Assembly (NCBI RefSeq): GCF_000373245.1
Contig: NZ_KB890739.1
Coordinates: forward strand, 348,441-412,440
Direction: 5' to 3'
DNA: 64,000 nucleotides
Origin: Echinicola pacifica DSM 19836
GTDB lineage: Bacteria; Bacteroidota; Bacteroidia; Cytophagales; Cyclobacteriaceae
Below are positions 35,658 to 44,787 of the stretch, piece by piece. Position 1 is the stretch's first letter, and each line of letters opens with the position of its first letter. The notes beneath the pieces were generated by a model. The model saw only the letters and a program-made list of their open reading frames with translations, was not told the origin of the DNA and did no database searches. The position numbers and the translations under genes were made by a program.

Positions 35658-36212
35658 TTAAGCTCTAGATTCCCAAGTAATCTCTTTTACTCCTAATTCT
35701 TTTGCTATGTGTCTTCCCAATACAAATAAATAATCGGAAAGGCGATTTAAATACTTTATGATCAGAGGATCGACCTCCGCAATTTCATGCATGGAGACCA
35801 CTCTTCTTTCCGCTCTTCTGCAGACCGTCCTTGCGAGATGGGTGTAAGAAACGGTAGGGTGTCCTCCCGGAAGGATGAACTTCTGCAATGGGGCCAGTCC
35901 TGCATCCATATTATCGATGGATTGCTCAAGCTGAAGTATATCTTCCTCAGTCAGGTCAGGCTTACTCACTCGCTTTCCCGATCGGTCCATTGCAAGATTT
36001 GCGCCAATAGTAAATAGCCGGTCTTGCACTTCTTTTAGCTGAGCGATGGGTCCTTCCTGCTCCGCAACAAGATGATCAGTCAACAAACCGATAAGCGCAT
36101 TGAGCTCATCTACTGTCCCGTAAGCCTCGATTTGAAAATCCGACTTGGATACTCTGCTTCCTCCTAAAAGTGAGGTGTCTCCACCGTCTCCTCCTTTCGT
36201 ATATAGCTTCAT
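35658..36212 (-). CDS. Cob(I)alamin adenosyltransferase, PduO type
   Basis: 184 aa from the ATG at 36212. An in-frame ATG at 36248 exists, but 36212 is preceded by a strong GGAGG about 8 nt upstream and starts the family-typical 'MKLYTKGGDGGDTSLLGGSRVSKSD'. Further PduO blocks: 'GTVDELNALIGL', 'DRLFTIGANLAMD', 'FILPGGHPTVSYTHLARTVCRRAERRV' and 'YLNRLSDYLFVLGRHI'. It transfers adenosyl from ATP to cob(I)alamin to make coenzyme B12. No cobalamin riboswitch is visible in the short upstream region. Confidence 0.92.
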   Translation of the reverse strand: MKLYTKGGDGGDTSLLGGSRVSKSDFQIEAYGTVDELNALIGLLTDHLVAEQEGPIAQLKEVQDRLFTIGANLAMDRSGKRVSKPDLTEEDILQLEQSIDNMDAGLAPLQKFILPGGHPTVSYTHLARTVCRRAERRVVSMHEIAEVDPLIIKYLNRLSDYLFVLGRHIAKELGVKEITWESRA

Positions 36213-36345
36213 CTGCGTCCCTCCTTTACTATAAGCCCTCTGCCCCACGTTTTGTTTTCCTCATTTCAAAGAATGTTCTTTGATTGGCTTTGATTACCGA
36301 GAAATTAAGCAGCAAAATTAAGAATTTAATTGATTATTTTTATTA

Positions 36346-37068
36346 CTATTTGCTTACAGCATGAAAATTATTTTTTGTTGGATTGGGGTTGACAAGGTCA
36401 GTTTCCACCAGGCCATCGCGCAGTCTTACGATCCTATGAGCGTAATGGGCGATGTCATCCTCGTGCGTCACCATGATTATGGTATTCCCCTTTTGGTGAA
36501 GTTCGTCGAAGAGATTCATGATATCATAAGAGGTCTTGCTATCCAAGTTTCCTGTAGGCTCATCGGCAAGGATAATACTAGGATCATTGACAAGCGCCCT
36601 GGCGATCGCCACCCTCTGGCGCTGACCACCCGATAGTTCGTTGGGCTTATGGTTTACCCGATCTTCCAGGCCCACACTCTTGAGGGCCATGAATGCCTTG
36701 TCTTGACGGTCTGATTTATTAAAACCGGCATAGATAAGCGGCAGAGCCACATTCTCCAAACAACTCGCTCTTGGCAATAGATTGAATGTCTGAAACACGA
36801 AACCAATTTCCTTATTCCGGATTTCTGCCAGCTCGTTCTCCGACATATGACTCACATCTTTATGGTTCAGGACATATCTTCCCGCCGTAGGGGTGTCCAG
36901 GCATCCGATGATATTCATCAAAGTGGACTTCCCCGAGCCTGAAGGACCCATAAAAGCTACGTACTCTCCCTTATCAATATCGATAGTAACGGATTTCAAA
37001 GCTTCTACCTTTTCGGCACCCATGATATAGGTTTTTTTGATTTCCGAGGTCTCTATGATCTTGCCCAT
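36346..37068 (-). CDS. ABC transporter ATP-binding protein (LolD/MacB type)
   Basis: 240 aa. Walker A 'GPSGSGKST' (41-49), Q-loop '[18 protein letters not shown]', signature '[15 protein letters not shown]', Walker B '[13 protein letters not shown]' and H-switch '[17 protein letters not shown]'. The sequence is of the MacB/LolD/FtsE class, which works with FtsX-like permeases in lipoprotein release or peptide/drug export. No permease gene is next to it, so its partner must be encoded elsewhere. The next gene upstream on the same strand lies 72 bp away. Confidence 0.92.
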   Translation of the reverse strand: MGKIIETSEIKKTYIMGAEKVEALKSVTIDIDKGEYVAFMGPSGSGKSTLMNIIGCLDTPTAGRYVLNHKDVSHMSENELAEIRNKEIGFVFQTFNLLPRASCLENVALPLIYAGFNKSDRQDKAFMALKSVGLEDRVNHKPNELSGGQRQRVAIARALVNDPSIILADEPTGNLDSKTSYDIMNLFDELHQKGNTIIMVTHEDDIAHYAHRIVRLRDGLVETDLVNPNPTKNNFHAVSK

Positions 37069-37140
37069 AATAAAAATTGAGTTATTTGTTCTCCTAAATA
37101 TACAGTTTTAACTTAAAAACCTTTAGGCATCTCACTTAAT

Positions 37141-39954
37141 TTATCTAAACGGCTCTAATTCCTCATGAACTTGCAATTCACCATACTCTTGGGGGCTCAG
37201 GGATTGGCTCAGGCGAGCTTCTAATTGCAAGGCGTAATCGCTGATGCCTAGTTTTTTGGCGGTAAGGATCATGCTTGTCCAGAGGAGTGGGTCAAGGTTA
37301 AATTCACTTGCCGCACGCAATATCTCATATCTCTGTGCCAGGTCCTGCTGGCCCGCCGCCTGCGCCAGCACCAAAGGCGTAAAGTAAGGATTCCCTACTC
37401 TATGATCTTTATCCGTCAGGAATGCAGATAACTTGCTGTCTGCTGCGATAGCCGGCGCATTTTTTAGGGATAGGCTCGCGACAGCAGAGATAAACGACTG
37501 ATCAGCCCCCTCCTGCACCTTCAGATAATGCACCAATTCCTCTTTCTGGGAGGGAAGAAGCCAATGGGACTTTTGAAACAACACCTGACTTGCCAGCAGC
37601 ACTTTCAGCCCTGAGGGCTCCATTTCAGTGAAATAAGGCCAAAATTGAGCCGGAAGAGAGGAGCTCAACTGTAATATATGTGCGTAAAAACTGCTGTCTG
37701 AAGTGTATTCAGGATTGTTTTCAGACATCCATTCCGGAAATTTCACCTGATGCTTTGAGGCGATGCGCTCTGCCTCCATTTGATTTTGGCCGAAGGCTAA
37801 GATCATTAAATGAACAGGGTTATAATTGCTAAATCCACTTTGGCCCGCCTCGGTAAGCTCTGTGCTGGCTTTATGAAAATCCCATGCACTTGCCAGAATC
37901 GCTGCTGCCTGCTGCCGGAAATAGCCTGAGGATTTGGGATAGTCCAGCATCAGGCCGTTTAGCTGCTTTAGTGCAGAGATAAGGTCATGCTGCTGATAAT
38001 AATTGACCACCTTGCTCAGGCGGAGTTCCATCTGCTCCTGAGTGTTGCTTGAGTTGGCAATCAGGCTGTCCAGATGACTATTGGTGTTTTTACTATCCTT
38101 GATTTTGCCGGAGGTAAGGCTATTTCTTATATAGGCAGCCTGCAGTAATCTGGAGTCCATAGGCTGCGCCTGAATGGTATCTGGTGTCAAGGCCAAATAA
38201 TTTAATCGAGCAAGATTATTGATCGTCCATTGGGGAGACCGTGTCTGTGGAAGATCGATGGGTTCTTGCAGACCCGAGAGGTGCTTTATCTTCAGTCCTA
38301 ATAAATTGGAAATAAGCACTGAATTAGAAGTTTTCATTGCCTCTAGCAGCTGTATGGCCTTTTGCCCTTGGTTGCCTTTACTATAGAGCAAGGCCAAATT
38401 ATTGCTCAGCCGGCTGCTGTTTGGGTAGATCTCCAGTCCTTTTTCGTAGTAGAATACGGCATCAAAAAAGCGCCCTCGCTTATGTGCCAAATGAGAGGCA
38501 AGGATGATTTCTTCCTCCGAAGGGTCCCATTCCAAGGCTTCCTCAATGAATTTTGAAGCCATAGAAAGCTGCTTTTCCTCTAGGTATAATAAGCTAGTGG
38601 CGGTGCTTGCTTTGGGATTGTTACGGTATTGGATCCAAGCGTTTTCGTATAAGATCCTCGCTTGTAGGTCTTTTCCTTGGTTATAATAATAATCGGCAGA
38701 CCACTGGGTGGAGCTGGCGCTGAGCTGTGGGGCAAGGATGCCGTCTGCATATACCACAATGGATAATAAAGCGATCAGGGCCCCGATTCTCATATGGATA
38801 TAGGCAAAGAAGTTGGGCTTAAATAGTACCGCTGCCACATCTTTTCCGGAGTTCATGAAGCCGGCGAAGTTTGCCAGTAAATACATGAAGAATAATATCG
38901 TCAGGCTCAGCTGCGTATAGATCAACCAATGTCCTAAGAAATCAGCCATGGGTTTATTAGCAGAGGATTCTGCTTTCCAAAAGGTGAAAGCACTAATGGC
39001 AAAACATATCCAGTAAAGGGCTATCAAAACCGGTTTTGGCGCCAGAGGCTCCTGCTGATGCTCTAGTTTCTTGCTCAGCTGCACATAGCCAGTGGCTCCA
39101 GCGATGAGCATCAGCCAGCTAAATGAGGGGAGGTCAAATGGCAATGTGAAATCGCCCGTAAGGTCCAGCAAAATGAAGGTCAGGAGCGTCAGGTAGATCA
39201 CTGCAAAAACAGTGATATGCCAGGATATTTTAAGTCTTATTCCCTGATTCAATTTGCTAAGCAAAATATAAAAAGCACCAAGAATACTGTGGCCATTATA
39301 CAGCATAAAAAGCGCAGTGACTGCAAGGGGCACATAAGCGCTGTTTTCGGCCCAATACAAATCAGCCTGGTCTATCGTGCTCCACTGAAACAGAAGAAAG
39401 ACAGTGCCTAAGCTTATTGGAATCAAAAGAATAGCGCGCTTCAATAAGGGAAAATGGTCATAAAATACATGAATAATCATGGATGGCAGACAGAATCCGA
39501 TTAGTAACAAGAGCAGGGCGCTATTACTTCCTATTCCCCCGATATTGAAGCCATTGACTCCGGAGAGGGTGAGTAGGACGATGACGAGGGCCATGGATCC
39601 TATGAAATAGTATCGCTTGAAGCTGCTGATTAGAGGAAGGCAGAGGCTCAGTAGCAGCAGCCATACCCATGAGAAGATAAGCGCACTTGTCGATTGGAAC
39701 TGGGGCAGGAGGATCTCAAAATTTTGGAAAAGCAGGTAGTTTTCTACCTGTAAGGGAAGGAAGTCTAAGCCTAGATCATATAGGTCCAGGGGGACATCTA
39801 TCATTTCAGAAAAAGTCCCTGGAAGTACATTTATAGGTCCTTCAGGAAGAAAAAACGATTGATAGATCAAAAGAAAACTGCCAATGATCACAAGGAGGAT
39901 TGGCAGTTTTATGAATAAGGTAGTATATATTCTTTGGCTCGTCTTTGGGGACAT
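37141..39954 (-). CDS. Large membrane protein with C-terminal TPR repeats
   Basis: 937 aa. Residues 1-~430 contain about 11-13 hydrophobic helices. Residues ~450-930 are helical repeats with clear TPR units ('AWIQYRNNPKASTATSLLYLEEKQL', 'AVFYYEKGLEIYPNSSRLSNNLALLYSKGNQ'). I recognise no named family beyond the TPR repeats. The start codon overlaps the gatC stop (TAATG), so translation is coupled to gatC. Last gene of a four-gene operon (globin, acyltransferase, gatC, this gene). Confidence 0.8.
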   Translation of the reverse strand: MSPKTSQRIYTTLFIKLPILLVIIGSFLLIYQSFFLPEGPINVLPGTFSEMIDVPLDLYDLGLDFLPLQVENYLLFQNFEILLPQFQSTSALIFSWVWLLLLSLCLPLISSFKRYYFIGSMALVIVLLTLSGVNGFNIGGIGSNSALLLLLIGFCLPSMIIHVFYDHFPLLKRAILLIPISLGTVFLLFQWSTIDQADLYWAENSAYVPLAVTALFMLYNGHSILGAFYILLSKLNQGIRLKISWHITVFAVIYLTLLTFILLDLTGDFTLPFDLPSFSWLMLIAGATGYVQLSKKLEHQQEPLAPKPVLIALYWICFAISAFTFWKAESSANKPMADFLGHWLIYTQLSLTILFFMYLLANFAGFMNSGKDVAAVLFKPNFFAYIHMRIGALIALLSIVVYADGILAPQLSASSTQWSADYYYNQGKDLQARILYENAWIQYRNNPKASTATSLLYLEEKQLSMASKFIEEALEWDPSEEEIILASHLAHKRGRFFDAVFYYEKGLEIYPNSSRLSNNLALLYSKGNQGQKAIQLLEAMKTSNSVLISNLLGLKIKHLSGLQEPIDLPQTRSPQWTINNLARLNYLALTPDTIQAQPMDSRLLQAAYIRNSLTSGKIKDSKNTNSHLDSLIANSSNTQEQMELRLSKVVNYYQQHDLISALKQLNGLMLDYPKSSGYFRQQAAAILASAWDFHKASTELTEAGQSGFSNYNPVHLMILAFGQNQMEAERIASKHQVKFPEWMSENNPEYTSDSSFYAHILQLSSSLPAQFWPYFTEMEPSGLKVLLASQVLFQKSHWLLPSQKEELVHYLKVQEGADQSFISAVASLSLKNAPAIAADSKLSAFLTDKDHRVGNPYFTPLVLAQAAGQQDLAQRYEILRAASEFNLDPLLWTSMILTAKKLGISDYALQLEARLSQSLSPQEYGELQVHEELEPFR

Positions 39955-40241
39955 TATTCTAGCACCTTTGGTACGCGGAAATAATCTGAATCTCTCTGTG
40001 GAGCATTCTTAAGTCCTTTTTCATGATCCAGGTGCTTGCCCGTTTCGTCTTCCCGAAGGACATTGACCTCTGAGGACATTGTGGTGATCGGCTCCACGCC
40101 TTCCGTATCCACCTGATCCAGATGCTCCACCCAGTCGAGGATTTGCGTCATGTCGGAGGTCATTTTCTTAGCGCTATTCTCATCAAACTCCAGTCGGGCA
40201 AGATGGGCTATTTTTTTTAAGGTATTAATGTCGATTTTCAT
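39954..40241 (-). CDS. gatC: Aspartyl/glutamyl-tRNA amidotransferase subunit C
   Basis: 95 aa, full length for GatC: 'LKKIAHLARLEFDE' at the N-terminus, 'MTQILDWVEHLDQVDTEGVEP' in the middle and 'VNVLREDE' and 'NAPQRDSDYFRVPKVLE' at the end. It stabilises GatA in the GatCAB complex, which converts Glu-tRNA(Gln) and Asp-tRNA(Asn) to the amidated forms. gatA and gatB are not in the window. Confidence 0.95.
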   Translation of the reverse strand: MKIDINTLKKIAHLARLEFDENSAKKMTSDMTQILDWVEHLDQVDTEGVEPITTMSSEVNVLREDETGKHLDHEKGLKNAPQRDSDYFRVPKVLE

Positions 40242-40250
40242 ACGAACTAT

Positions 40251-41015
40251 TTATCTATTATGGGTGGCAAGGTGGTGGCTTGGCGTATTGTCTGCATCTA
40301 ATTGGTTCTGGATGACACTATAGCATTCAGACTTCATCGCTGCAACGGCCTCTTTCTCATTCCCTTCTGGGAAAATTGGCGAATGGACCACCACTTTTAC
40401 TGGTTTATAACTTAACAAAAACTTCTTGTCGTCAGGCAAAATTAAATGATTATAAGATAAAGTGACAGGAATTATCGGGATTTGTTTTTCAAATGCCACT
40501 TTAAAAGCACCATCCTTAAAGTGAGCCATCTGCGGGATATTATTGGAGTATATTCCGCCCTCAGGAAATATAATGATGCTGCAGCCATGGTCGATAGCTT
40601 CCTTGGTTCGTCGAAGGGTCTCCCCTCTGCTTCTAAAGCTGGCCCTGTCCACGGCAATATGGAGCTTTTTAAACATATACCCAAAGATAGGGACCTTGCC
40701 CAGGGAACTCTTGCCAACAAATAAGGCCTCCCCCGCCAGCAAGCCCATCACTGGAATATCGATATATGAAAAGTGATTTGCCGCTAAAATATACTGCTTC
40801 TCCCTTTTCAAAATCTCCTTGTTCTGAATACTTACCTTCTGGAAAATGAGAAAAAAGAAGGCTCGGGACCATAGCCCATTAAGTCGCCTGCCATACTTTC
40901 TCCATTGAGGAATCTGTATGGTCAGGAGAAAGAAGGGGAGTAGAATTATAAAGGATAAACCAAATATCAGGCTGCCATACAGGGAATATATTCTTTTTGT
41001 AAAACGCATATTCAA
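40251..41015 (-). CDS. 1-acyl-glycerol-3-phosphate acyltransferase family protein (PlsC-like)
   Basis: 254 aa. N-terminal membrane helix (~10-32), then motif I H-x4-D ('AANHFSYIDIPVMG'), motif II around 'DRASFRSRGETLRRTKEAI', motif III 'IIIFPEGGIYSNN' and motif IV 'IIPVTLSYNHLILP'. It acylates lysophosphatidate or a similar acceptor at the inner membrane in phospholipid synthesis. It lies 3 bp after the globin gene and 9 bp before gatC. Confidence 0.9.
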   Translation of the reverse strand: MNMRFTKRIYSLYGSLIFGLSFIILLPFFLLTIQIPQWRKYGRRLNGLWSRAFFFLIFQKVSIQNKEILKREKQYILAANHFSYIDIPVMGLLAGEALFVGKSSLGKVPIFGYMFKKLHIAVDRASFRSRGETLRRTKEAIDHGCSIIIFPEGGIYSNNIPQMAHFKDGAFKVAFEKQIPIIPVTLSYNHLILPDDKKFLLSYKPVKVVVHSPIFPEGNEKEAVAAMKSECYSVIQNQLDADNTPSHHLATHNR

Positions 41016-41018
41016 TAG

Positions 41019-41390
41019 TTACTTATTGATCATATGATTGGCAACTTTAATAAAATAACCCATCATCAATTCCTTAATATTCTGTTCTATAGTTAACCTA
41101 TCCATCGCCTCAAACATGGTGTTTAGCCAATGGTCTCTCATTTTATCATTGATGGTCCAGTCAAGGTGACGCATCCGTAATCGGGGATGTCCTCGCTCTT
41201 CCGAATAGGTCGTCGGGCCACCGAATACCTGAAGTAAAAACAAATACAGCCTTCTCTCCGCTGCCTCCAAATCCTCGGGATATAAGGCCCTTAAGGCCGG
41301 GTTTTTCTCAACTCCTTCATAAAAATATCTGCTCAAAGTATGGATATTTTCCTGACCTATACTTTGGTAAATAGATTGAAATTCATTCAT
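41019..41390 (-). CDS. Truncated hemoglobin, group II
   Basis: 123 aa, a single 2-over-2 globin. 'RYFYEGVEKNPALRALYPEDLEAAERRLYLFLLQVFGGPTTY' covers helices B-E, 'RGHPRLRMRHLDWTIND' contains the proximal His (F8), and 'RDHWLNTMFEAM' the Trp G8 typical of group II (trHbO). Binds O2 or NO; role in respiration or stress protection is inferred. First gene of the operon leading to gatC. Confidence 0.92.
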   Translation of the reverse strand: MNEFQSIYQSIGQENIHTLSRYFYEGVEKNPALRALYPEDLEAAERRLYLFLLQVFGGPTTYSEERGHPRLRMRHLDWTINDKMRDHWLNTMFEAMDRLTIEQNIKELMMGYFIKVANHMINK

Positions 41391-41513
41391 GATATTCTAA
41401 TTATCATGCGAAATTAATTAAAATTGTCAAAAATGTTTAGAGGGAATAGCTCTATTCTCCCCATGGATGGCGCGTAAAATCATCCTATCCTCATGGATTG
41501 ATGGTTGGGCTTA

Positions 41514-42878
41514 TTACACCTTCTTGACCTTAAGAGCAGAACCTTCAGTGCTTATTACTTTTATCCTGCTGCCTCTTTCGATAAAATCGCCCCTGCTGTG
41601 AGCATCATATAGCTCGTCTTCAATCATGATTTTGCCGCTAGGCATAAGCCTTGTCTGAGCAATTCCTTCCTTCCCTAATAGGTCAATGGAGTTCCAGGAA
41701 GAGGTGTATCCCTGATCTCTTTTCTGGGTATTGGCTAGGGTAAATGAACGGAAGGCTTCATACTGGTTTACTTTTGGGGCAAGGTAAAATATCCCTGCGA
41801 TGGCCAGTAAGGCGGCGAGGGTGACGGTCATCAAGGCCACAAATAATTCGCCGGCTGGCACAAAGGAAAAGTCAAACAGATCGTTTGGAAGCATTCCCAG
41901 GGTAAGCCCCGTGAGGATACCGGCGATTCCTAATATTCCCGCCACGCCAAAGCCGGGGATGACAAATAGCTCTAAAGCCAGGAATATTATCCCTAAAACA
42001 AATACCATCACCTCCCAGTTTTCGGCCAGGCCTGTGAGATAGTATGGGATAAAGTATAAGGTGACGGCGATGAGGGCCGCTGCCAGCGGAAAACCGATTC
42101 CAGGCGTTTGGATTTCAAAATAAATGCCGCCAATAATTATCAATATCAAGAATCCGCTTATGGCGGGATTTAAGAAAATGGCTATGATCTGCTCCACAAA
42201 ATCCTGGCTATAGGTTTCTTTTCTATAGTCCACCAATCCCAATCTGGCAATGGCCTCATCGATAGAGGCGACTTCCGCCTCACAAAACCCATGTTTTTGA
42301 GCTTCGGAAACAGAGAAGGTGATGACAGAGCCTTCTGTGGTGATGCCCTCGATAGCGATCCGCTCATCCACCATTGCTTCTGCAATATGCGGATCCCGGC
42401 CCGAGGCTTCTGCGGTGCTTCGCATCATTGAGCGCATATACGATTGGTACTTATCAGGCGCGGCATCTCCAGAGTCTCCCATGACCACTGTGGCAGCGCC
42501 GATGCTGGCTCCGGGAGCCATATAGATGCTGTCACAAGCGATGGAAATCAATGCTCCGGCAGAAGCAGCATCCTTATCAATGAATGATATCGTGGGGATG
42601 GGACATTCTAGCAGCATAGTTCGGATGTCATCAGCGTCATTTACCGCTCCTCCATAGGTGTCCATATGCACAAGTATATAGGCCGCACCCAGCCTCTCGG
42701 CCTCAGCTATGCCTAGCTCCACTTTTCTATTCATACGTGGGTCGATATTGTCCCTGATTTCCAGGATATATACCAGCGGCGCGGAAGTACTGTCCTGCTG
42801 AGCAAGGCTAGGCGAAACCTTAAAGATGCCTAATACGGCAGAAAAAACGAGAAATAGGGAAAGGGTAGAGATTCTCAC
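41514..42878 (-). CDS. NfeD-family membrane-bound serine protease (ClpP class)
   Basis: 454 aa. Signal peptide, then an exported ClpP-like domain: 'AAYILVHMDTYGGAVNDADDIR', the nucleophile block 'DKDAASAGALISIACDSIYMAPGASIGAA' (Ser of S-A-G) and a downstream Lys. Four to five membrane helices follow (~235-350) and an NfeD C-terminal OB domain ('LLGKEGIAQTRLMPSGKIMIEDELYDAHSRGDFIERG'). This long form (NfeD1b) usually cleaves or regulates stomatin-type proteins. No stomatin gene is adjacent here. Monocistronic. Confidence 0.9.
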   Translation of the reverse strand: MRISTLSLFLVFSAVLGIFKVSPSLAQQDSTSAPLVYILEIRDNIDPRMNRKVELGIAEAERLGAAYILVHMDTYGGAVNDADDIRTMLLECPIPTISFIDKDAASAGALISIACDSIYMAPGASIGAATVVMGDSGDAAPDKYQSYMRSMMRSTAEASGRDPHIAEAMVDERIAIEGITTEGSVITFSVSEAQKHGFCEAEVASIDEAIARLGLVDYRKETYSQDFVEQIIAIFLNPAISGFLILIIIGGIYFEIQTPGIGFPLAAALIAVTLYFIPYYLTGLAENWEVMVFVLGIIFLALELFVIPGFGVAGILGIAGILTGLTLGMLPNDLFDFSFVPAGELFVALMTVTLAALLAIAGIFYLAPKVNQYEAFRSFTLANTQKRDQGYTSSWNSIDLLGKEGIAQTRLMPSGKIMIEDELYDAHSRGDFIERGSRIKVISTEGSALKVKKV

Positions 42879-43426
42879 AATGTTTGATTTTATACTATTT
42901 AATTCACCAAGTGAAGTTAATCGATGTAGGCTTAATAAAACTCGATTTCACATTTTAATATATTTTTTTCGTCAATGCGACTCCTTAATATACACAAAAA
43001 GGATATAAATAGCAGTGATTTAAAGGCCCTCGTTTTATTAAACCCTTTGCGGATATGGCTGCGCAATGGGGCTCACTGCTCAGTGGTATATTATCTCCGT
43101 GGACAGTTCGGGCTGGACAGGGAAGCGGGAGTTTTTGTATAAGGATTTGGGGAAATAAAAATACTTTTAAGCTCCGGCAGTAGGACTGAGGCAGGACGAA
43201 GGAAGGGCCCTGGTAATAGCAGCTCATCAGCCAGCGCCTGGGGAAAGTTAGGGTGCTTTAGCAAAGTAAGGCTGCAATTGCATCCAATTTTCTTAATAGC
43301 TGTTAATCTGAAATGAAAATTCGTAGCTTTGAAATTATTAGCAGTATTTTTGTAGTAATTTGCTGCCCCTTCAGAGGGTGTTTCTTTGTAGGGTTTAATT
43401 TAGAAATTTGTGTACAGAAAGTTAGT
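42879..43426. other. 548-bp non-coding stretch between divergent genes
   Basis: No credible gene; an 80-codon minus-strand frame near 42985-43227 has Cys/His/Pro-rich sequence without a domain or start context. It should carry the promoters of the NfeD and LysM genes; no clear box was found. Confidence 0.5.
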
Positions 43427-44647
43427 ATGGACAATTTATTAGCGAGACTAAGTTTACTAGTAGTTTTATTTTTGGGGCTTTCCTCCATTGCTTCCGCATC
43501 GGGAGCAGCCAGAGATTCCGTAGGAGTCCAGAAAATCGGCGGGGAAACCTTTATTATCCATGAGGTGGAAACCAAAGAAACCCTGTTTTCTATCTCCAGA
43601 AGGTACGAAACCCCAGTGGGAGATATTATAAAAAATAACGAGAATCTTAAGGATGGCTTGAAAATCGGGCAGCGCATCAAGGTGCCTTATACCCCCAAAG
43701 CCGCTATCCCTGAGGGTGCCACTCTGCATAAGGTGGCCCCCGGAGAAACCCTTTTCTCCGTAGCGAGCAAATATCAAGTGTCTGTGGAAGACCTGAAAAG
43801 ATGGAATTCCCTCCAAGGCAATGACCTGAGCATTGGGCAAAGCCTGATCATCCAAGGGGTAAAGCCTCAGGCCGCCGTGCCAAATGAAGCGCCGGAACTA
43901 AGAGGCAAGCCTACAGAGGTGGTCGAAGGTGTCACTATCGGTGCTGCGACCAGCCAGACGCCAAAGACTCCGGAGAAGCCTAAGGTGGATAAAAAAGAAT
44001 CCAAACCCGCTGAAAAACCCGCTGCTCAAAGCCCGAGCCCAAGTACCGTCAGTCCTGCTGCCGGGGATGCCAGAATCGAAGAAGTACCTCAGGGAGCTGA
44101 AGCTGGTTGGATCACACATACCGTCACCAAGGGCGAGACGCTTTATAGCATCTCCAAGCATTATAGCGCCAATATGGGAGACTTGATCAACTGGAATGCG
44201 CTATCCTCCAATAATCTTAAAGAAGGTCAAAAATTAAAAGTAGGTCGTAAAGAGGGGAAAGTAAATAATCCGAACCCTGCGGTCGCTGTGGATCCGGTAC
44301 CCGTGACCAAGCAGGAGCCAGTAGATGCCGGTGCCGCATCCGAGGCAGCCGTCAAGAAAGCTAATACAGAAAGTACTGCTTATAAAAACATAAAAGAAAG
44401 TGGTCAGGCGGAGGTTATTGAAGGAACATCCAATCACAAAAAATACCTTGTGCTCCATAAAACAGCGCCTGTGGGCACGATCATGAGAGTGAGGAATGAA
44501 GAAAATGACATTACTATATTTGCCAGAGTCGTGGGGAAACTTCCCGATACTGGTGGAAATAAGGAATTGCTAATAAAGGTATCTCAAGCGGCCTTTGATC
44601 AGTTGAGAGCAGTGAATAATAGATTTAGAGTGGAAATCTCCTATTAA
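43427..44647 (+). CDS. LysM-repeat protein with C-terminal double-psi barrel
   Basis: 406 aa from the ATG at 43427, which starts a signal peptide ('LLVVLFLGLSSIASAS'); the frame upstream to 43313 is unlikely to be translated. Three LysM domains at ~44-87, ~100-143 and ~228-273 ('HTVTKGETLYSISKHYSANMGDLINWN'), separated by a Pro/Ala/Lys-rich linker. The last ~75 residues ('KKYLVLHKTAPVGTIMRVRNEENDITIFARVVGKLPDTGGN') look like an RlpA-type double-psi beta barrel. The protein should bind peptidoglycan in the periplasm. Monocistronic. Confidence 0.9.
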   Translation: MDNLLARLSLLVVLFLGLSSIASASGAARDSVGVQKIGGETFIIHEVETKETLFSISRRYETPVGDIIKNNENLKDGLKIGQRIKVPYTPKAAIPEGATLHKVAPGETLFSVASKYQVSVEDLKRWNSLQGNDLSIGQSLIIQGVKPQAAVPNEAPELRGKPTEVVEGVTIGAATSQTPKTPEKPKVDKKESKPAEKPAAQSPSPSTVSPAAGDARIEEVPQGAEAGWITHTVTKGETLYSISKHYSANMGDLINWNALSSNNLKEGQKLKVGRKEGKVNNPNPAVAVDPVPVTKQEPVDAGAASEAAVKKANTESTAYKNIKESGQAEVIEGTSNHKKYLVLHKTAPVGTIMRVRNEENDITIFARVVGKLPDTGGNKELLIKVSQAAFDQLRAVNNRFRVEISY

Positions 44648-44675
44648 TAAAGATAGTTTTCCACGCCTATACTAC

Positions 44676-44713
44676 TAAGGGGCTGTTATGATCTTATTCA
44701 TAGCAGCCCCTTA
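44676..44713 (+). terminator. Terminator after the LysM protein gene
   Basis: TAAGGGGCTG / CAGCCCCTTA, a 10-bp perfect stem. The T tail is short. Possibly used in both directions. Confidence 0.75.
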
Positions 44714-44734
44714 TTGATTCACGGCAAGCGGGGT

Positions 44735-44766
44735 TTTGTTAATTGCTTATAAATAGGTTATTTTTG
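44735..44766 (+). promoter_or_regulatory. Bacteroidota housekeeping promoter
   Basis: TTTG (44735-44738), 20-base spacer, TATTTTTG (44759-44766): a full -33/-7 match. The start site would be near 44772, ahead of the ATG at 44788, which also argues against a TTG start at 44743. Confidence 0.6.
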
Positions 44767-44787
44767 CATGGACGTTTGCATAATTTA

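Noticed and set aside
36213-36345. Cobalamin riboswitch before the adenosyltransferase
   Set aside because: The upstream gap is too short and no B12-box-like sequence is visible.
42985-43227. 80-codon minus-strand frame in the NfeD-LysM gap
   Set aside because: No signal peptide, no domain, Cys/Pro-rich composition unlike real genes here, no start context.
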